Source: Streptomyces sp. TLI_235 (GTDB lineage Bacteria > Actinomycetota > Actinomycetes > Streptomycetales > Streptomycetaceae). From it: a stretch of DNA of 64,000 nucleotides. Location: assembly GCA_002300355.1 (NCBI GenBank), contig NSGV01000001.1, positions 5,456,001 through 5,520,000 of the forward strand, in the 5' to 3' direction. The notes under the pieces were generated by a model that was not told the origin of the DNA, made no database searches, and saw only the letters and a program-made list of their open reading frames with translations. Both the position numbers and the translations under genes were made by a program. Shown here in pieces: positions 42,745 to 49,711 of this stretch (position 1 is the stretch's first letter; each line of letters opens with the position of its first letter).

Positions 42745-43119
42745 TTACGACGTGCGCCGATCATGCGCAAGCGAGGCACGGGGAGGCCGCAGGGCTCGCG
42801 GTATCCATTCCTTCCGGAATTCGGGGTGGCTGGTGTATGGGAATGCCATCAGGCGGAGCGCTGGGCACGGGAGCCTGCGCAAGTCCTCACTGCAGTAGTC
42901 AGGGTCCCTGCTTGGGTCGGGCCTGTGCCGGTTCAGCGCTTCCCGCTGGCCGCCGAGGTGGGCCAGCAGCTCGGTCGGGGTGAGGAACTCCAGGTACTCG
43001 CGGATGCAGTCTTCTGCCGCGTCATCGGCGGTCGCCGATGCGCGCTGCTTGACTGCCTGGGCGGCTCGCTCCTCGTCGTCGATGCGTGCCAGCAGGAACG
43101 CCACCAGGTCGTCGCTCAT
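42745..43119 (-). CDS. DUF6221-like protein (124 aa)
   Basis: Begins MSDDLVAFLLARIDDEERAA and contains CPALRLMAFPYTSHPEFRKE, the usual ends of this small actinobacterial/phage family. The role is unknown. The C-terminus (ALRPPRASLAHDRRTS) is longer than I expect, perhaps from a changed frame end. Confidence 0.75.
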   Translation of the reverse strand: MSDDLVAFLLARIDDEERAAQAVKQRASATADDAAEDCIREYLEFLTPTELLAHLGGQREALNRHRPDPSRDPDYCSEDLRRLPCPALRLMAFPYTSHPEFRKEWIPRALRPPRASLAHDRRTS

Positions 43120-43123
43120 GCCC

Positions 43124-43333
43124 TCATCCTCTCGCGGTCCGCACGCCGGTCCGCATCTCGGCGGCGCGTTCCATCCAGCCGGGGATGTGCCGGGAGTTGG
43201 TGTACTCGCCGCACGACGCGCACTCCCAGCCGCCGCCCTCTTGGTAGGCGACCGTCCAGCAGTGGACGGCGAGGAGTTCCAGCGTGCGGTCGGTGTAGCT
43301 CCAGCCGCTGTCCGGGGCGGGGTCGTCGCTCAT
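43124..43333 (-). CDS. Small protein with CxxC (69 aa)
   Basis: A small protein (MSDDPAPDSGWSYTDRTLEL) with ECASCGEYTNSRH, a possible half zinc site. Four bases separate its stop from the next start. Function unknown. Confidence 0.65.
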   Translation of the reverse strand: MSDDPAPDSGWSYTDRTLELLAVHCWTVAYQEGGGWECASCGEYTNSRHIPGWMERAAEMRTGVRTARG

Positions 43334-43355
43334 GGCGTCATCTTCTCGCAGCGAG

Positions 43356-43384
43356 GCCCGCCCCGGCGGGTGTTCGGGGCGGGC
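43356..43384. terminator. Hairpin terminator candidate
   Basis: GCCCGCCCCG and CGGGGCGGGC form a perfect 10-bp stem with a nine-base loop just after the stop of the 71-aa cysteine-rich gene. Confidence 0.6.
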
Positions 43385-43391
43385 GGGTTGG

Positions 43392-43607
43392 TCAGCGGCG
43401 GTCGGTGTCGCAGACGGGGCAGGCGTGCGCGAAGTCGGTGGACTCGTGGCAGCGGTTGACGCACGAGCGGCAGTAGTCGCCCAGGGCGTGGCGGGCGCGG
43501 CCGTCGAAGCTGGTGTCGGTGGGGTCGAACTGCTGGCCGCAGCGGGCGCAGGTGCCGCAGCAGATGCCGACGCAGGTGTCGGGGTCGTGGTCGGTGTAGT
43601 CGGTCAA
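43392..43607 (-). CDS. Cysteine-rich zinc-site protein (71 aa), TTG start
   Basis: The TTG lies six bases after AAGGAG. The product has ten cysteines: CVGICCGTCARCG, YCRSCVNRC and ACPVCDTD, which could hold two zinc ions. Its leader contains copies of a 12-bp repeat. A nucleic-acid or protein adaptor role is plausible but unproven. Confidence 0.7.
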   Translation of the reverse strand: MTDYTDHDPDTCVGICCGTCARCGQQFDPTDTSFDGRARHALGDYCRSCVNRCHESTDFAHACPVCDTDRR

Positions 43608-43623
43608 GGTGGTCTCCTTGGGG

Positions 43624-43716
43624 TGTTGCGCGGCCCGCAACAGGGGCCGCAACAGGGGTACCGTCAGGCCGCAACAGGGCTGGTCACGGCGGGTGTTGCG
43701 GGCGCCGCAACAGGGG
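43624..43716. repeat. Iteron-like array CCGCAACAGGG
   Basis: Four direct copies of CCGCAACAGGG begin at 43635, 43647, 43669 and 43705, and two inverted cores TGTTGCG lie at 43624 and 43694. The first two copies are exactly 12 bases apart. The array covers the leader of the 71-aa gene and the 3' end of the membrane protein gene, where it is read as PVAAPATPAVTSPVAA. Confidence 0.65.
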
Positions 43717-44404
43717 CGGCCCCCGCAGGGGAGAGGAGGGGCTGGAGGTCGTCCTGGTGGAAGCCCGCGCGGGAGCGCCGCACGACCTTCCGGGGGTCGG
43801 CCACGGCCCGGCGCCAGGGGATGCGGTAGTGGTCGATCAGGGCGGCCCGGATCTGGGCGTCCGTCAGCCGCTCGTGGCCGGGCAGCTCGCGGTAGCGGGC
43901 GTACGCCTCGGCGAAGTGGATCGTGGGGCGCTCCTCCATCCACCCGAGGAGCTGTCTGACCACCACCGCGCGGAGGTCAGCGGGTGAAGCGGGAGCGGCC
44001 GTCTGGTCGTCGCTCCCGGGCGGCTCCTCGGCCTCTGCGTCGGTGTGCTCCGCCGGCGCCTGTCCCGCCACCAGCGCGGCCAGCGTCCAAACCGTGACGC
44101 CGCCGGTCACGGCGACCGTGTGCCAGCCCTGGAGGACCGGCCATAGGACCACACCGCCCACCACGGCGCATCCGATCGCCACCAGGCCGGGGTGGGTGGG
44201 CCGCTCGCCCTTCAGCGCTTCGAGTGCCTCGTCACGCTTCGCCGGGTCCTTGAGCGCACGGGCCTCCTGGCGCTTCGCCTTCCAGTCCTTCAGTGCCCCG
44301 GCGTACTCGGCGTGGCGCTCGCCGTACTGGGCCCTCAGCGGCGCGAGGAGGCGACGGTTGCCCCGGCCGATGGCGTCGATGCTGACGCCTTCCAGGTACT
44401 TCAT
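43664..44404 (-). CDS. Membrane protein with two central helices (spread-like)
   Basis: A 246-residue protein. A charged helical N-terminus (MKYLEGVSIDAIGRGNRRLL) leads to two transmembrane helices (HPGLVAIGCAVVGGVVLWPV; TVAVTGGVTVWTLAALVAGQ), then a cytoplasmic domain (FAEAYARYRELPGHERLTDA). The arrangement resembles membrane proteins of actinomycete transfer regions. Its start overlaps the previous stop. Confidence 0.7.
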   Translation of the reverse strand: MKYLEGVSIDAIGRGNRRLLAPLRAQYGERHAEYAGALKDWKAKRQEARALKDPAKRDEALEALKGERPTHPGLVAIGCAVVGGVVLWPVLQGWHTVAVTGGVTVWTLAALVAGQAPAEHTDAEAEEPPGSDDQTAAPASPADLRAVVVRQLLGWMEERPTIHFAEAYARYRELPGHERLTDAQIRAALIDHYRIPWRRAVADPRKVVRRSRAGFHQDDLQPLLSPAGAAPVAAPATPAVTSPVAA

Positions 44405-44814
44405 CAGGCACCGACCAGGCCGTGCAGGAACCCGCCGACGACCACGAACGGGATGGCCAGCACGCTGCCCGACGCGATGGCGGCGGCGGGCAGCGTGGCG
44501 CCGACCACGACGTCCTTCCACCAGCGAGGCTTGGTGCCGAACAGGATGATGAGGAGGGCCGCGGCGACCGCTCCTGCCCCGGGGTTGAACTGCTTGTCCA
44601 TGGCCGCTGTCACGGCGTCGCCGACCAGCTTGGGGGCGGTGAACGCCTGTCCGGCGGACTGGGCGAAGAGCCCGAAGACCAGCATCCAGTAGGCGGTGTG
44701 GTGGTCCTCGTGCTTGGCGGCGAGGGCGCCCTTGCCCCGGTGGCCGACCAGGAGCCACACCATGATGACCAGGCACACCCCGGTCGCGGTGAACTGTCCG
44801 AGCAGAGACGTCAT
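44404..44814 (-). CDS. Four-helix membrane protein (136 aa)
   Basis: Hydrophobic segments include FTATGVCLVIMVWLLVG, HTAYWMLVFGLFAQSAG, AGAVAAALLIILFGT and a C-terminal AIPFVVVGGFLHGLVGA. A holin or a spread-type transfer protein would have this size; the neighbours favour the latter. It is 16 bases downstream of the next membrane protein gene. Confidence 0.7.
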   Translation of the reverse strand: MTSLLGQFTATGVCLVIMVWLLVGHRGKGALAAKHEDHHTAYWMLVFGLFAQSAGQAFTAPKLVGDAVTAAMDKQFNPGAGAVAAALLIILFGTKPRWWKDVVVGATLPAAAIASGSVLAIPFVVVGGFLHGLVGA

Positions 44815-44830
44815 GGTTGATTCCCGTGTG

Positions 44831-45490
44831 TCAGTGGCGGGTTGAGAGCAGGTGGCCGGTGGCCGCGAGCAGGCTGTCGAGGCGGAGCACGGACGCGAGC
44901 ACGCTGGCGAAGGGGATGCGGGTGGCCAGGACTGCGCAGATCGGGCGCCAGCCGTGCATGCCGGACAAGCGAGCGGCCCCGTACCAGCCGCCGCGCATCT
45001 TCAGGTCGAGCCAGTAGGTGGCCGGCAGGCCGAGGAACGCGATGACCGTCGGCGGTGCGGTGCTGAGCCACTGCACCAGGCCGGCCGCGTACCCGGCCGA
45101 CGCCGACAGGGCGGTGAGCAGGCACCATCGGCGGAAGCGGCGTGCGCGTTCGGCGGGGTCGGTCTTCCACAGGCGCGTTGCGGCGCGCTGGGCCGCGCCG
45201 CGGCGGTATCGGTCTTCGGCCCGGTGGCGTCGCCTGCGCTGGCTGGGGGTCTCGCCCCGTGCCTCGCGCCTGGCGTCGTCCTCGTCGCGCAGGCGCTGGG
45301 CCCGCTGGGCCGGGGTTTCGGTGATGTTCCTGCTGAGGTCGTCCATGGCGGCGGCGAGCCGAGCGTGGGCGGCTTCGGCAGCGGTCATGCGCTCGGGTGT
45401 CCAGAGGGCGTCGCTGGCGGTGGTCCACCAGGTCGTGTTGAGGCCGACGGTCGGCGCGTAGTCCGGCGGCGGGGGCGGCGTAGTGGTCAC
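44831..45490 (-). CDS. Membrane protein with charged N-terminus (219 aa)
   Basis: The N-terminal 120 residues are highly charged (AQRAQRLRDEDDARREARGE; ETPSQRRRRHRAEDRYRRGA). Two or three membrane segments follow (WCLLTALSASAGYAAGLVQW; TVIAFLGLPATYWLDLKMRG). GTG overlaps the preceding 50-aa gene as GTGA. It looks like a transfer/spread-type protein, with no proof of function. Confidence 0.7.
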   Translation of the reverse strand: MTTTPPPPPDYAPTVGLNTTWWTTASDALWTPERMTAAEAAHARLAAAMDDLSRNITETPAQRAQRLRDEDDARREARGETPSQRRRRHRAEDRYRRGAAQRAATRLWKTDPAERARRFRRWCLLTALSASAGYAAGLVQWLSTAPPTVIAFLGLPATYWLDLKMRGGWYGAARLSGMHGWRPICAVLATRIPFASVLASVLRLDSLLAATGHLLSTRH

Positions 45491-45639
45491 CGGTCGCTCC
45501 CCTGCTGCGGCTCGGGCTCGTGCGGGGCGCCGAAGTTGCGGACGATGTTCTGCGGCGCCGGGTCCGGGGTGGTGTAGCGCTGGCCGTACTGGTCGGTCTG
45601 GCAGGGCGGGGTGTCCTGGTGGGTGTGCTGGTAGTCCAT
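45487..45639 (-). CDS. 50-aa hydrophilic protein (MDYQHTHQDT...)
   Basis: Begins MDYQHTHQDTPPCQTDQYGQ and ends NFGAPHEPEPQQGSDR. ATG is eight bases after GGAG, and the stop overlaps the next start as GTGA. The tight placement between two genes and coding-like third-base G/C support it. Function unknown. Confidence 0.65.
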   Translation of the reverse strand: MDYQHTHQDTPPCQTDQYGQRYTTPDPAPQNIVRNFGAPHEPEPQQGSDR

Positions 45640-45643
45640 GGGG

Positions 45644-45802
45644 TCAGCTCCGGGCGATGATCACGGCGAAGGTGGCGAGCCACAGGGCGCCGACCGCGAT
45701 GAGCACGGTGCGGGCCTGGGTGGGGCTGCAGCGGGGCAGCGCGACGGGGATTGCGACCATGACCGCGGGCAGCGCGATCAGCAGCAGGGCGCTGGCGTTC
45801 AC
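45644..45802 (-). CDS. 52-aa two-helix membrane protein
   Basis: GTG overlaps the DUF2637-like gene stop as GTGA. The product is two hydrophobic helices, ALLLIALPAVMVAIPVALP and VLIAVGALWLATFAVIIA, with a short polar turn (RCSPTQART). The stop is followed after four bases by the next ATG. It fits the membrane protein cluster as a small subunit. Confidence 0.7.
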   Translation of the reverse strand: MNASALLLIALPAVMVAIPVALPRCSPTQARTVLIAVGALWLATFAVIIARS

Positions 45803-46917
45803 GGGTAGAACCCGGTGCCGTTGGAGCGCTCAGCCTCGGCCCGGCGGGCCTGCTCCTGAGCTGCCTCGGTCATTGCCCTGGTGCGGGCCCTCGACAGGGT
45901 GGTCCGGACATAGGCCGTATCGGTGGCCATGCCCTGAAGCGCCAGGTGCTGGACCACTGCCTTCGGTGATGCGTCGCCGGTGAGTCGCCGGTGGATGCTG
46001 ACGATGGCCTCGCTGAGCGGCAGCCCTCCGACCTGCGGCATATCAGTCGGCGCATCAGGTCGCATCGTCGCGCCGATGGCGGGCTGGTCGGTGTCGCGGC
46101 CGGGCAGCGGGGCCGGGTCGGGCTGGACGCGGTCGAGGTGCACGGTCGGCGTGGTGGCGCGGCCGAGGAGGAGGGCGACCTGCAGGGCATCGACGGTGAT
46201 GCCGTAGGCGCAGAGGAGGTGCGCGATGCCGGCCGGGTCGAGGTGGGGGTGCGCGTCGGCGGTGATGGCGACGGCCTCGGCGGGGTCCATCGCGGCAAGC
46301 TTCTCCGCGAGGACGGCGCGGTCGGTGCGCGGCCGGACGGCCGGGGATGCGGCGGGATGCGTGGCGGATGCGCCGCTGGTCACGTGGGTGCGGGCCTTCT
46401 CCTGCAGCGCCTCGGCGGCCTGCTGGGGGGCGAGGAGCCAGCCCCACAGGCCGTACGCGGGGAGCCGCATCGGGGACTCGCCGCGGGCGGCGCGCGCCTC
46501 GGCGCGGGTCGCGGACCAGGAGAGTGCGGAGAGGGCGAGCAGGCCGATCGCGGGGGTGGCGAACATCAGCATGGCGGGCAGGCCGCCGCCGATGATCCGG
46601 GCGTGTTCGACGTTGAGGCGGACGCTGATGCCGGCCATGGCGAACGTGGCGAGGATCGCGGCGGCGGCGGAGCGTCCGGCCTTGACGGCCTCGGTGGCCT
46701 GGTAGAGGGCGCCGAGGGCGACGCCGTCGAACACGGCGACGGCGACGGCGGCGAGGAGCTTGGGTACGCCGTAGTGGGTGGCGACGGCATACAGGGACCA
46801 GCCGGCCATGGCGGCGGCGGCCGGGCGGACGATGAGCATCGCGACGTGCCAGGCGATGCGGGTGGGGCGGATGCGGGTCCACCAGGGGTCGGTGGGCGTA
46901 CTGTGCTGGTTGACCAT
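45799..46917 (-). CDS. DUF2637-like membrane protein (transfer/spread type)
   Basis: A 372-residue protein. The N-terminal half has four membrane helices: WHVAMLIVRPAAAAMAGWSL, LLAAVAVAVFDGVALGALYQ, ILATFAMAGISVRLNVEHAR and FATPAIGLLALSALSWS. The C-terminal half is soluble (MDPAEAVAITADAHPHLDPA) with helical Arg-rich end. This matches DUF2637 proteins I recall from actinomycete integrative conjugative elements, where they sit beside TraB and Spd genes. No TraB is present here. Confidence 0.75.
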   Translation of the reverse strand: MVNQHSTPTDPWWTRIRPTRIAWHVAMLIVRPAAAAMAGWSLYAVATHYGVPKLLAAVAVAVFDGVALGALYQATEAVKAGRSAAAAILATFAMAGISVRLNVEHARIIGGGLPAMLMFATPAIGLLALSALSWSATRAEARAARGESPMRLPAYGLWGWLLAPQQAAEALQEKARTHVTSGASATHPAASPAVRPRTDRAVLAEKLAAMDPAEAVAITADAHPHLDPAGIAHLLCAYGITVDALQVALLLGRATTPTVHLDRVQPDPAPLPGRDTDQPAIGATMRPDAPTDMPQVGGLPLSEAIVSIHRRLTGDASPKAVVQHLALQGMATDTAYVRTTLSRARTRAMTEAAQEQARRAEAERSNGTGFYP

Positions 46918-46946
46918 GGGAGGGGCTTCTCTCGTGGTTGAAAAGG

Positions 46947-46981
46947 GGGCCGGGCCCGCGACGCGACCGCGGGCCCGGCCC
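46947..46981 (-). terminator. Intrinsic terminator with T tract
   Basis: A perfect 14-bp stem (GGGCCGGGCCCGCG with CGCGGGCCCGGCCC, loop of seven) lies after the stop of the 209-aa gene. On the leftward transcript it is followed by CCTTTTC, giving a classical intrinsic terminator. Confidence 0.8.
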
Positions 46982-46992
46982 TGTTTGTGGGG

Positions 46993-47622
46993 TCAGTCGG
47001 TCGGCGCGGCGGCGAGCCACGCGGCGCGGTACTCGGCGAGGTCGAAGGCGGGGTTGTCAGGAGCGAGGAGCCCGAGCTGGTCGGCGAAGGCGCGGCCGCC
47101 GGCGGCCCACGCGATGGCGTGGAGGACGAGACGGCGGTTCGGCTCGTCGAGGCTGGTGAGGTCCTGGGCGAACCAGTCGTCGATGGGCTTGCCGACGAGG
47201 TCGGCGGCAACGCGGAGGATCTGCCACTCGGACTGGGTGCCGATGAGCGGGGTCTGGTTGGTGTTGATGGCCCAGTTGATGGTGGTGGCGGTGCCGCCGC
47301 CGGCCATGGGCTGCTGGCGGATGAGGCCGCACCGGTCCAGCTCGGGGATCCAGTGGTCTTGGATGTCGAGGAGCCAGGCGGAGGCCTCTTCGCCCCAGGT
47401 GCCGGCGGCGGTGTCGGCGAGGCGCTGCGCGAGGTCGGACATGGTGGTGGTCTCCGTTTGGTTGGTGGCGCGTTGTGCGCGTCGGGCTTTCATGCGGGCG
47501 AGGATCTGTGCGTCGGTCGGCAGCTCGTACGCGTGCCAGCCGGTCTCGTCCGTCCACTGGCGGGCGTGCTCGCGCTCGGGGATGCCGCAGTGCTGGCAGC
47601 CGTTCGGGGCGGGGGTCGTCAC
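46993..47622 (-). CDS. Fused small zinc-site and helical protein (209 aa)
   Basis: The GTG overlaps the preceding stop as GTGA. Residues 1-55 look like a common small streptomycete phage protein (CQHCGIPEREHARQWTDETG, then MKARRAQRATNQTETTT). Without a stop the frame continues into a second unit starting MSDLAQRLADTAAGTWGEEA, which has its own GGAG site (ATG 47442, 149 aa). Either one fusion or two products from nested starts is possible. Function unknown. Confidence 0.65.
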   Translation of the reverse strand: MTTPAPNGCQHCGIPEREHARQWTDETGWHAYELPTDAQILARMKARRAQRATNQTETTTMSDLAQRLADTAAGTWGEEASAWLLDIQDHWIPELDRCGLIRQQPMAGGGTATTINWAINTNQTPLIGTQSEWQILRVAADLVGKPIDDWFAQDLTSLDEPNRRLVLHAIAWAAGGRAFADQLGLLAPDNPAFDLAEYRAAWLAAAPTD

Positions 47623-47867
47623 GGCTGCGGCGCCTTCAGCTCCTGGCGCGCGACCTCCGCGGCGAGCTCCTGCTTGGTCCAGCCGGCCGGGTTGTTGTGG
47701 TTGGCCAGGCCGCCAGCGAGGGCCATGCGCAGCAGCCGCGCGTGGGTGTGCTTGCGCGTCAGCTCGTGCATGCGGGCGACGCGGGCGTTGTTCTCTGCGA
47801 GCGCTTGCGGGTCCCATCCGTTCAACTGGGCGATGGCGATCTGCTCGGGGGTGGGGGTGACGGTCAT
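47619..47867 (-). CDS. Small helical protein (82 aa)
   Basis: Starts MTVTPTPEQIAIAQLNGWDP six bases after AAGGAG and ends KQELAAEVARQELKAPQP. Mostly helical; the stop is coupled to the next gene as GTGA. No family recognized. Confidence 0.7.
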   Translation of the reverse strand: MTVTPTPEQIAIAQLNGWDPQALAENNARVARMHELTRKHTHARLLRMALAGGLANHNNPAGWTKQELAAEVARQELKAPQP

Positions 47868-47904
47868 GGAGTGCTCCTTCGTGCTGGTGGTGCGTGGGTT
47901 GGTG

Positions 47905-47942
47905 GCCCGGGCCGGGGGTCTGGTGTTCACTCCGGCCCGGGC
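47905..47942. terminator. Hairpin after the WYL-like gene
   Basis: GCCCGGGCCGG and CCGGCCCGGGC form a perfect 11-bp stem with a 16-base loop between the 140-aa gene and the small genes downstream. It may partly end or attenuate the leftward transcript. Confidence 0.55.
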
Positions 47943-48000
47943 GGTGGTGCGGCGGTGACCACGGCGCGCGGGGCGCTGGCACTTCCGCCGGTCTGGGGGC

Positions 48001-48423
48001 CTAGTGCGCGTAGGCGGCGCGGATGTCGGCGTGGGTGATGCGGCAGTCGCCGCAGGTCGGGTCACCGGACGGGCCGGCCGTCAGCTCGTCGGCCTCGTAC
48101 AGGTCCCAGCAGGTCTCGCAGAACGCCTTCGGGGTGACCGGGGTGGCGTCGGCCGGCCGGTCGAGGACGTAGGCGGAGCGGTGGACGGTGTACGCCTGGA
48201 TGCGGTCGACGCGGAAGGTGCGCCGGTCGCCGGAGTGGCGGTCCATGGCCTTGAGGCAGATGGCGCCGACCTTGGAGATCTCGATGTTGTAGATCTCGAT
48301 GGTGCGGATGGTCTCGGTGCCGTCGGCCTTGGTGTAGGTGATGGTGATCGGGTGCTGGCGGTCGATGGCGCGGAGGATGCGGATGACGGTGTCGTGCTCG
48401 GTCTCGTTGGCCGTCTTCCGCAT
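48001..48423 (-). CDS. WYL-like beta domain with zinc ribbon (140 aa)
   Basis: The N-terminal region (RAIDRQHPITITYTKADGTE; ICLKAMDRHSGDRRTFRVDR; IQAYTVHRSAYVL) resembles a WYL-type ligand domain. A C-terminal zinc ribbon follows (FCETCWDLYEADEL; PTCGDCRIT). ATG follows AGGAG. It is the first gene behind the operator-controlled promoter, so it may take part in the lysogeny decision or sensing. Confidence 0.72.
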   Translation of the reverse strand: MRKTANETEHDTVIRILRAIDRQHPITITYTKADGTETIRTIEIYNIEISKVGAICLKAMDRHSGDRRTFRVDRIQAYTVHRSAYVLDRPADATPVTPKAFCETCWDLYEADELTAGPSGDPTCGDCRITHADIRAAYAH

Positions 48424-48474
48424 GGCGTGCTCCTGTGGGCTGTTGGGCTGCGGTGCGCCGCCCTGACATCTCTA

Positions 48475-48544
48475 ATCATAGGCCAACACGTTGGCCAGTC
48501 AATAGGCCAACGCATAGGCCAACAAGATTGTTTCTGTGGCCAAC
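48475..48544 (-). promoter_or_regulatory. Early promoter with operator and GGCCAAC iterons
   Basis: On the leftward strand TTGACT (48497-48502) and TATGAT (48475-48480) are 16 bases apart, close to sigma-70 consensus. The spacer is exactly GGCCAACGTGTTGGCC, a near-perfect palindrome (48481-48496). Further GGCCAAC copies begin at 48505, 48517 and 48538, toward the divergent gene. A protein bound to the spacer would block the promoter, the logic of a phage immunity operator. Confidence 0.8.
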
Positions 48545-48580
48545 GTGGTGGCCTACCGCGCGCCCCGGGCCTGTGCGAAC

Positions 48581-48844
48581 ATGAGCAGCATGGCCAGCGA
48601 CTACACACCGACCGAGGACGAAGCCCAGCTCTTCGCCCGTTACAAGAGGGCGCGCGAAGCCGAGAAGCGGCTCCTCGCCGAGGTCAAGGCCGCAGCCCCC
48701 CACTCACTCCGCGCCGGCGCCACCGTCTCCCAGCTCGCCGCGATGACCGGCCTGTCCGACGAGGTCTTCCGCCGCATCGCCCGCGCAGAAGGCGTCGAAC
48801 GCCTCCGCGAGCCGACCGTGGGCAAGCTCAGGCCCGACGCCTAA
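48581..48844 (+). CDS. Small HTH protein, candidate regulator of the divergent region
   Basis: An 87-residue protein. An N-terminal charged helix (DEAQLFARYKRAREAEKRLL) leads to a helix-turn-helix-like segment (ATVSQLAAMTGLSDEVFRRI, ARAEGVERL). It is transcribed away from the operator array and has no clear ribosome site, so it may be leaderless; ATG three codons later is an alternative start. Its place makes it the first candidate for binding GGCCAAC. Confidence 0.7.
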   Translation: MSSMASDYTPTEDEAQLFARYKRAREAEKRLLAEVKAAAPHSLRAGATVSQLAAMTGLSDEVFRRIARAEGVERLREPTVGKLRPDA

Positions 48845-49023
48845 CCCAGCGAGCGTGAAGCCGCCCGGCCGAGCCGCGCGGCCCCTTCCGCATGCCCGCG
48901 TTCAGTCCGGCAACGGCGGCAGCGCAGCCCCCGCCCGGCGGTGCGCCCGCCGGCCTCGAAGGACTCGACGGGCGCCTGACCTGCGGCGTATCTGCCACGC
49001 ATCCGTGGCGTATCAGCGACGCA

Positions 49024-49632
49024 TCAGGCCGCCGCACGGTCCCCGAGGACATGCTCGGCACGTCGCTCGTACTCGGCCCGGGTCAGCACCACCCAGCACC
49101 CCGGGTCGGCGCAGACCCGGCGGCCGTCCGGCTCCTCCGTCATCGTCATCAGCTGGCAGCGCGGGCACACCATGCGGGCCGGCCGGGCCGGGGCGATCGC
49201 ATCGCCAGCCGCGCGGTTGAGCGCCTGGTGCAGCCGGTCGATCCCGGTGGCGTACTGCCGGGCGTAGTCGCGGGCGATCGCGAACGGGTGGTGCAGCAAC
49301 AGGTAGCGGACGGCCAGCGACTCCGGCGCCTCGTCGTCGAGGCGGTGCTCGACGCGGACCCAGCCGGTCCAGTCGTTGGCGCGCTGCCGGTCGTCGATGA
49401 TGGCGCCGGCCCAGGCGGTGAGGAGGTCGGGGCCGGGGCCGTCGTCGGTGCGGGCGGCGAGCAGGTCGAGGACGTGGAGGCGGCACGGGAGGGGCGGCGT
49501 GCGGGTGGCGCCGGAGACGCGGGGGCCGGCCGGGCCGCTGCCGGGGGCGAGGGCGAGGTGCGCGCGGGTGAGGAGCAGGGGGATCTGCTCGAGCTGGGTG
49601 CGGAGGGTCTCGGCGGTGGTGTAGTCGAGCAT
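49024..49632 (-). CDS. Hypothetical protein with C-terminal zinc ribbon (202 aa)
   Basis: Starts MLDYTTAETLRTQLEQIPLL behind AGGAG. The middle is helical (HHPFAIARDYARQYATGIDR). The end has MVCPRCQLMTMTEEPDGRRV followed by CADPGCWVVL, a zinc ribbon, and RAEYERRAEHVLGD. Seen in similar form in Streptomyces phages; role unknown. Confidence 0.72.
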   Translation of the reverse strand: MLDYTTAETLRTQLEQIPLLLTRAHLALAPGSGPAGPRVSGATRTPPLPCRLHVLDLLAARTDDGPGPDLLTAWAGAIIDDRQRANDWTGWVRVEHRLDDEAPESLAVRYLLLHHPFAIARDYARQYATGIDRLHQALNRAAGDAIAPARPARMVCPRCQLMTMTEEPDGRRVCADPGCWVVLTRAEYERRAEHVLGDRAAA

Positions 49633-49711
49633 GTCCGGTCTCCTGGTGCGGCGGTGCGGTGCAGGGTGGGGGCCGGCTGGGCGCCGGTGCGGGCGTCCGG
49701 CCGACGGCGGG

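Noticed and set aside
43624..43716. Possible CRISPR array
   Set aside because: The repeat unit is only 11-12 bases with no uniform spacers and no cas genes nearby.
44404..44814. Second holin
   Set aside because: It is far from the lysis genes and surrounded by spread-type membrane proteins, so a lysis role is not favoured.
48481..48544. Possible CRISPR or microsatellite
   Set aside because: Short GGCCAAC copies at uneven spacing within a consensus promoter fit operator sites better.
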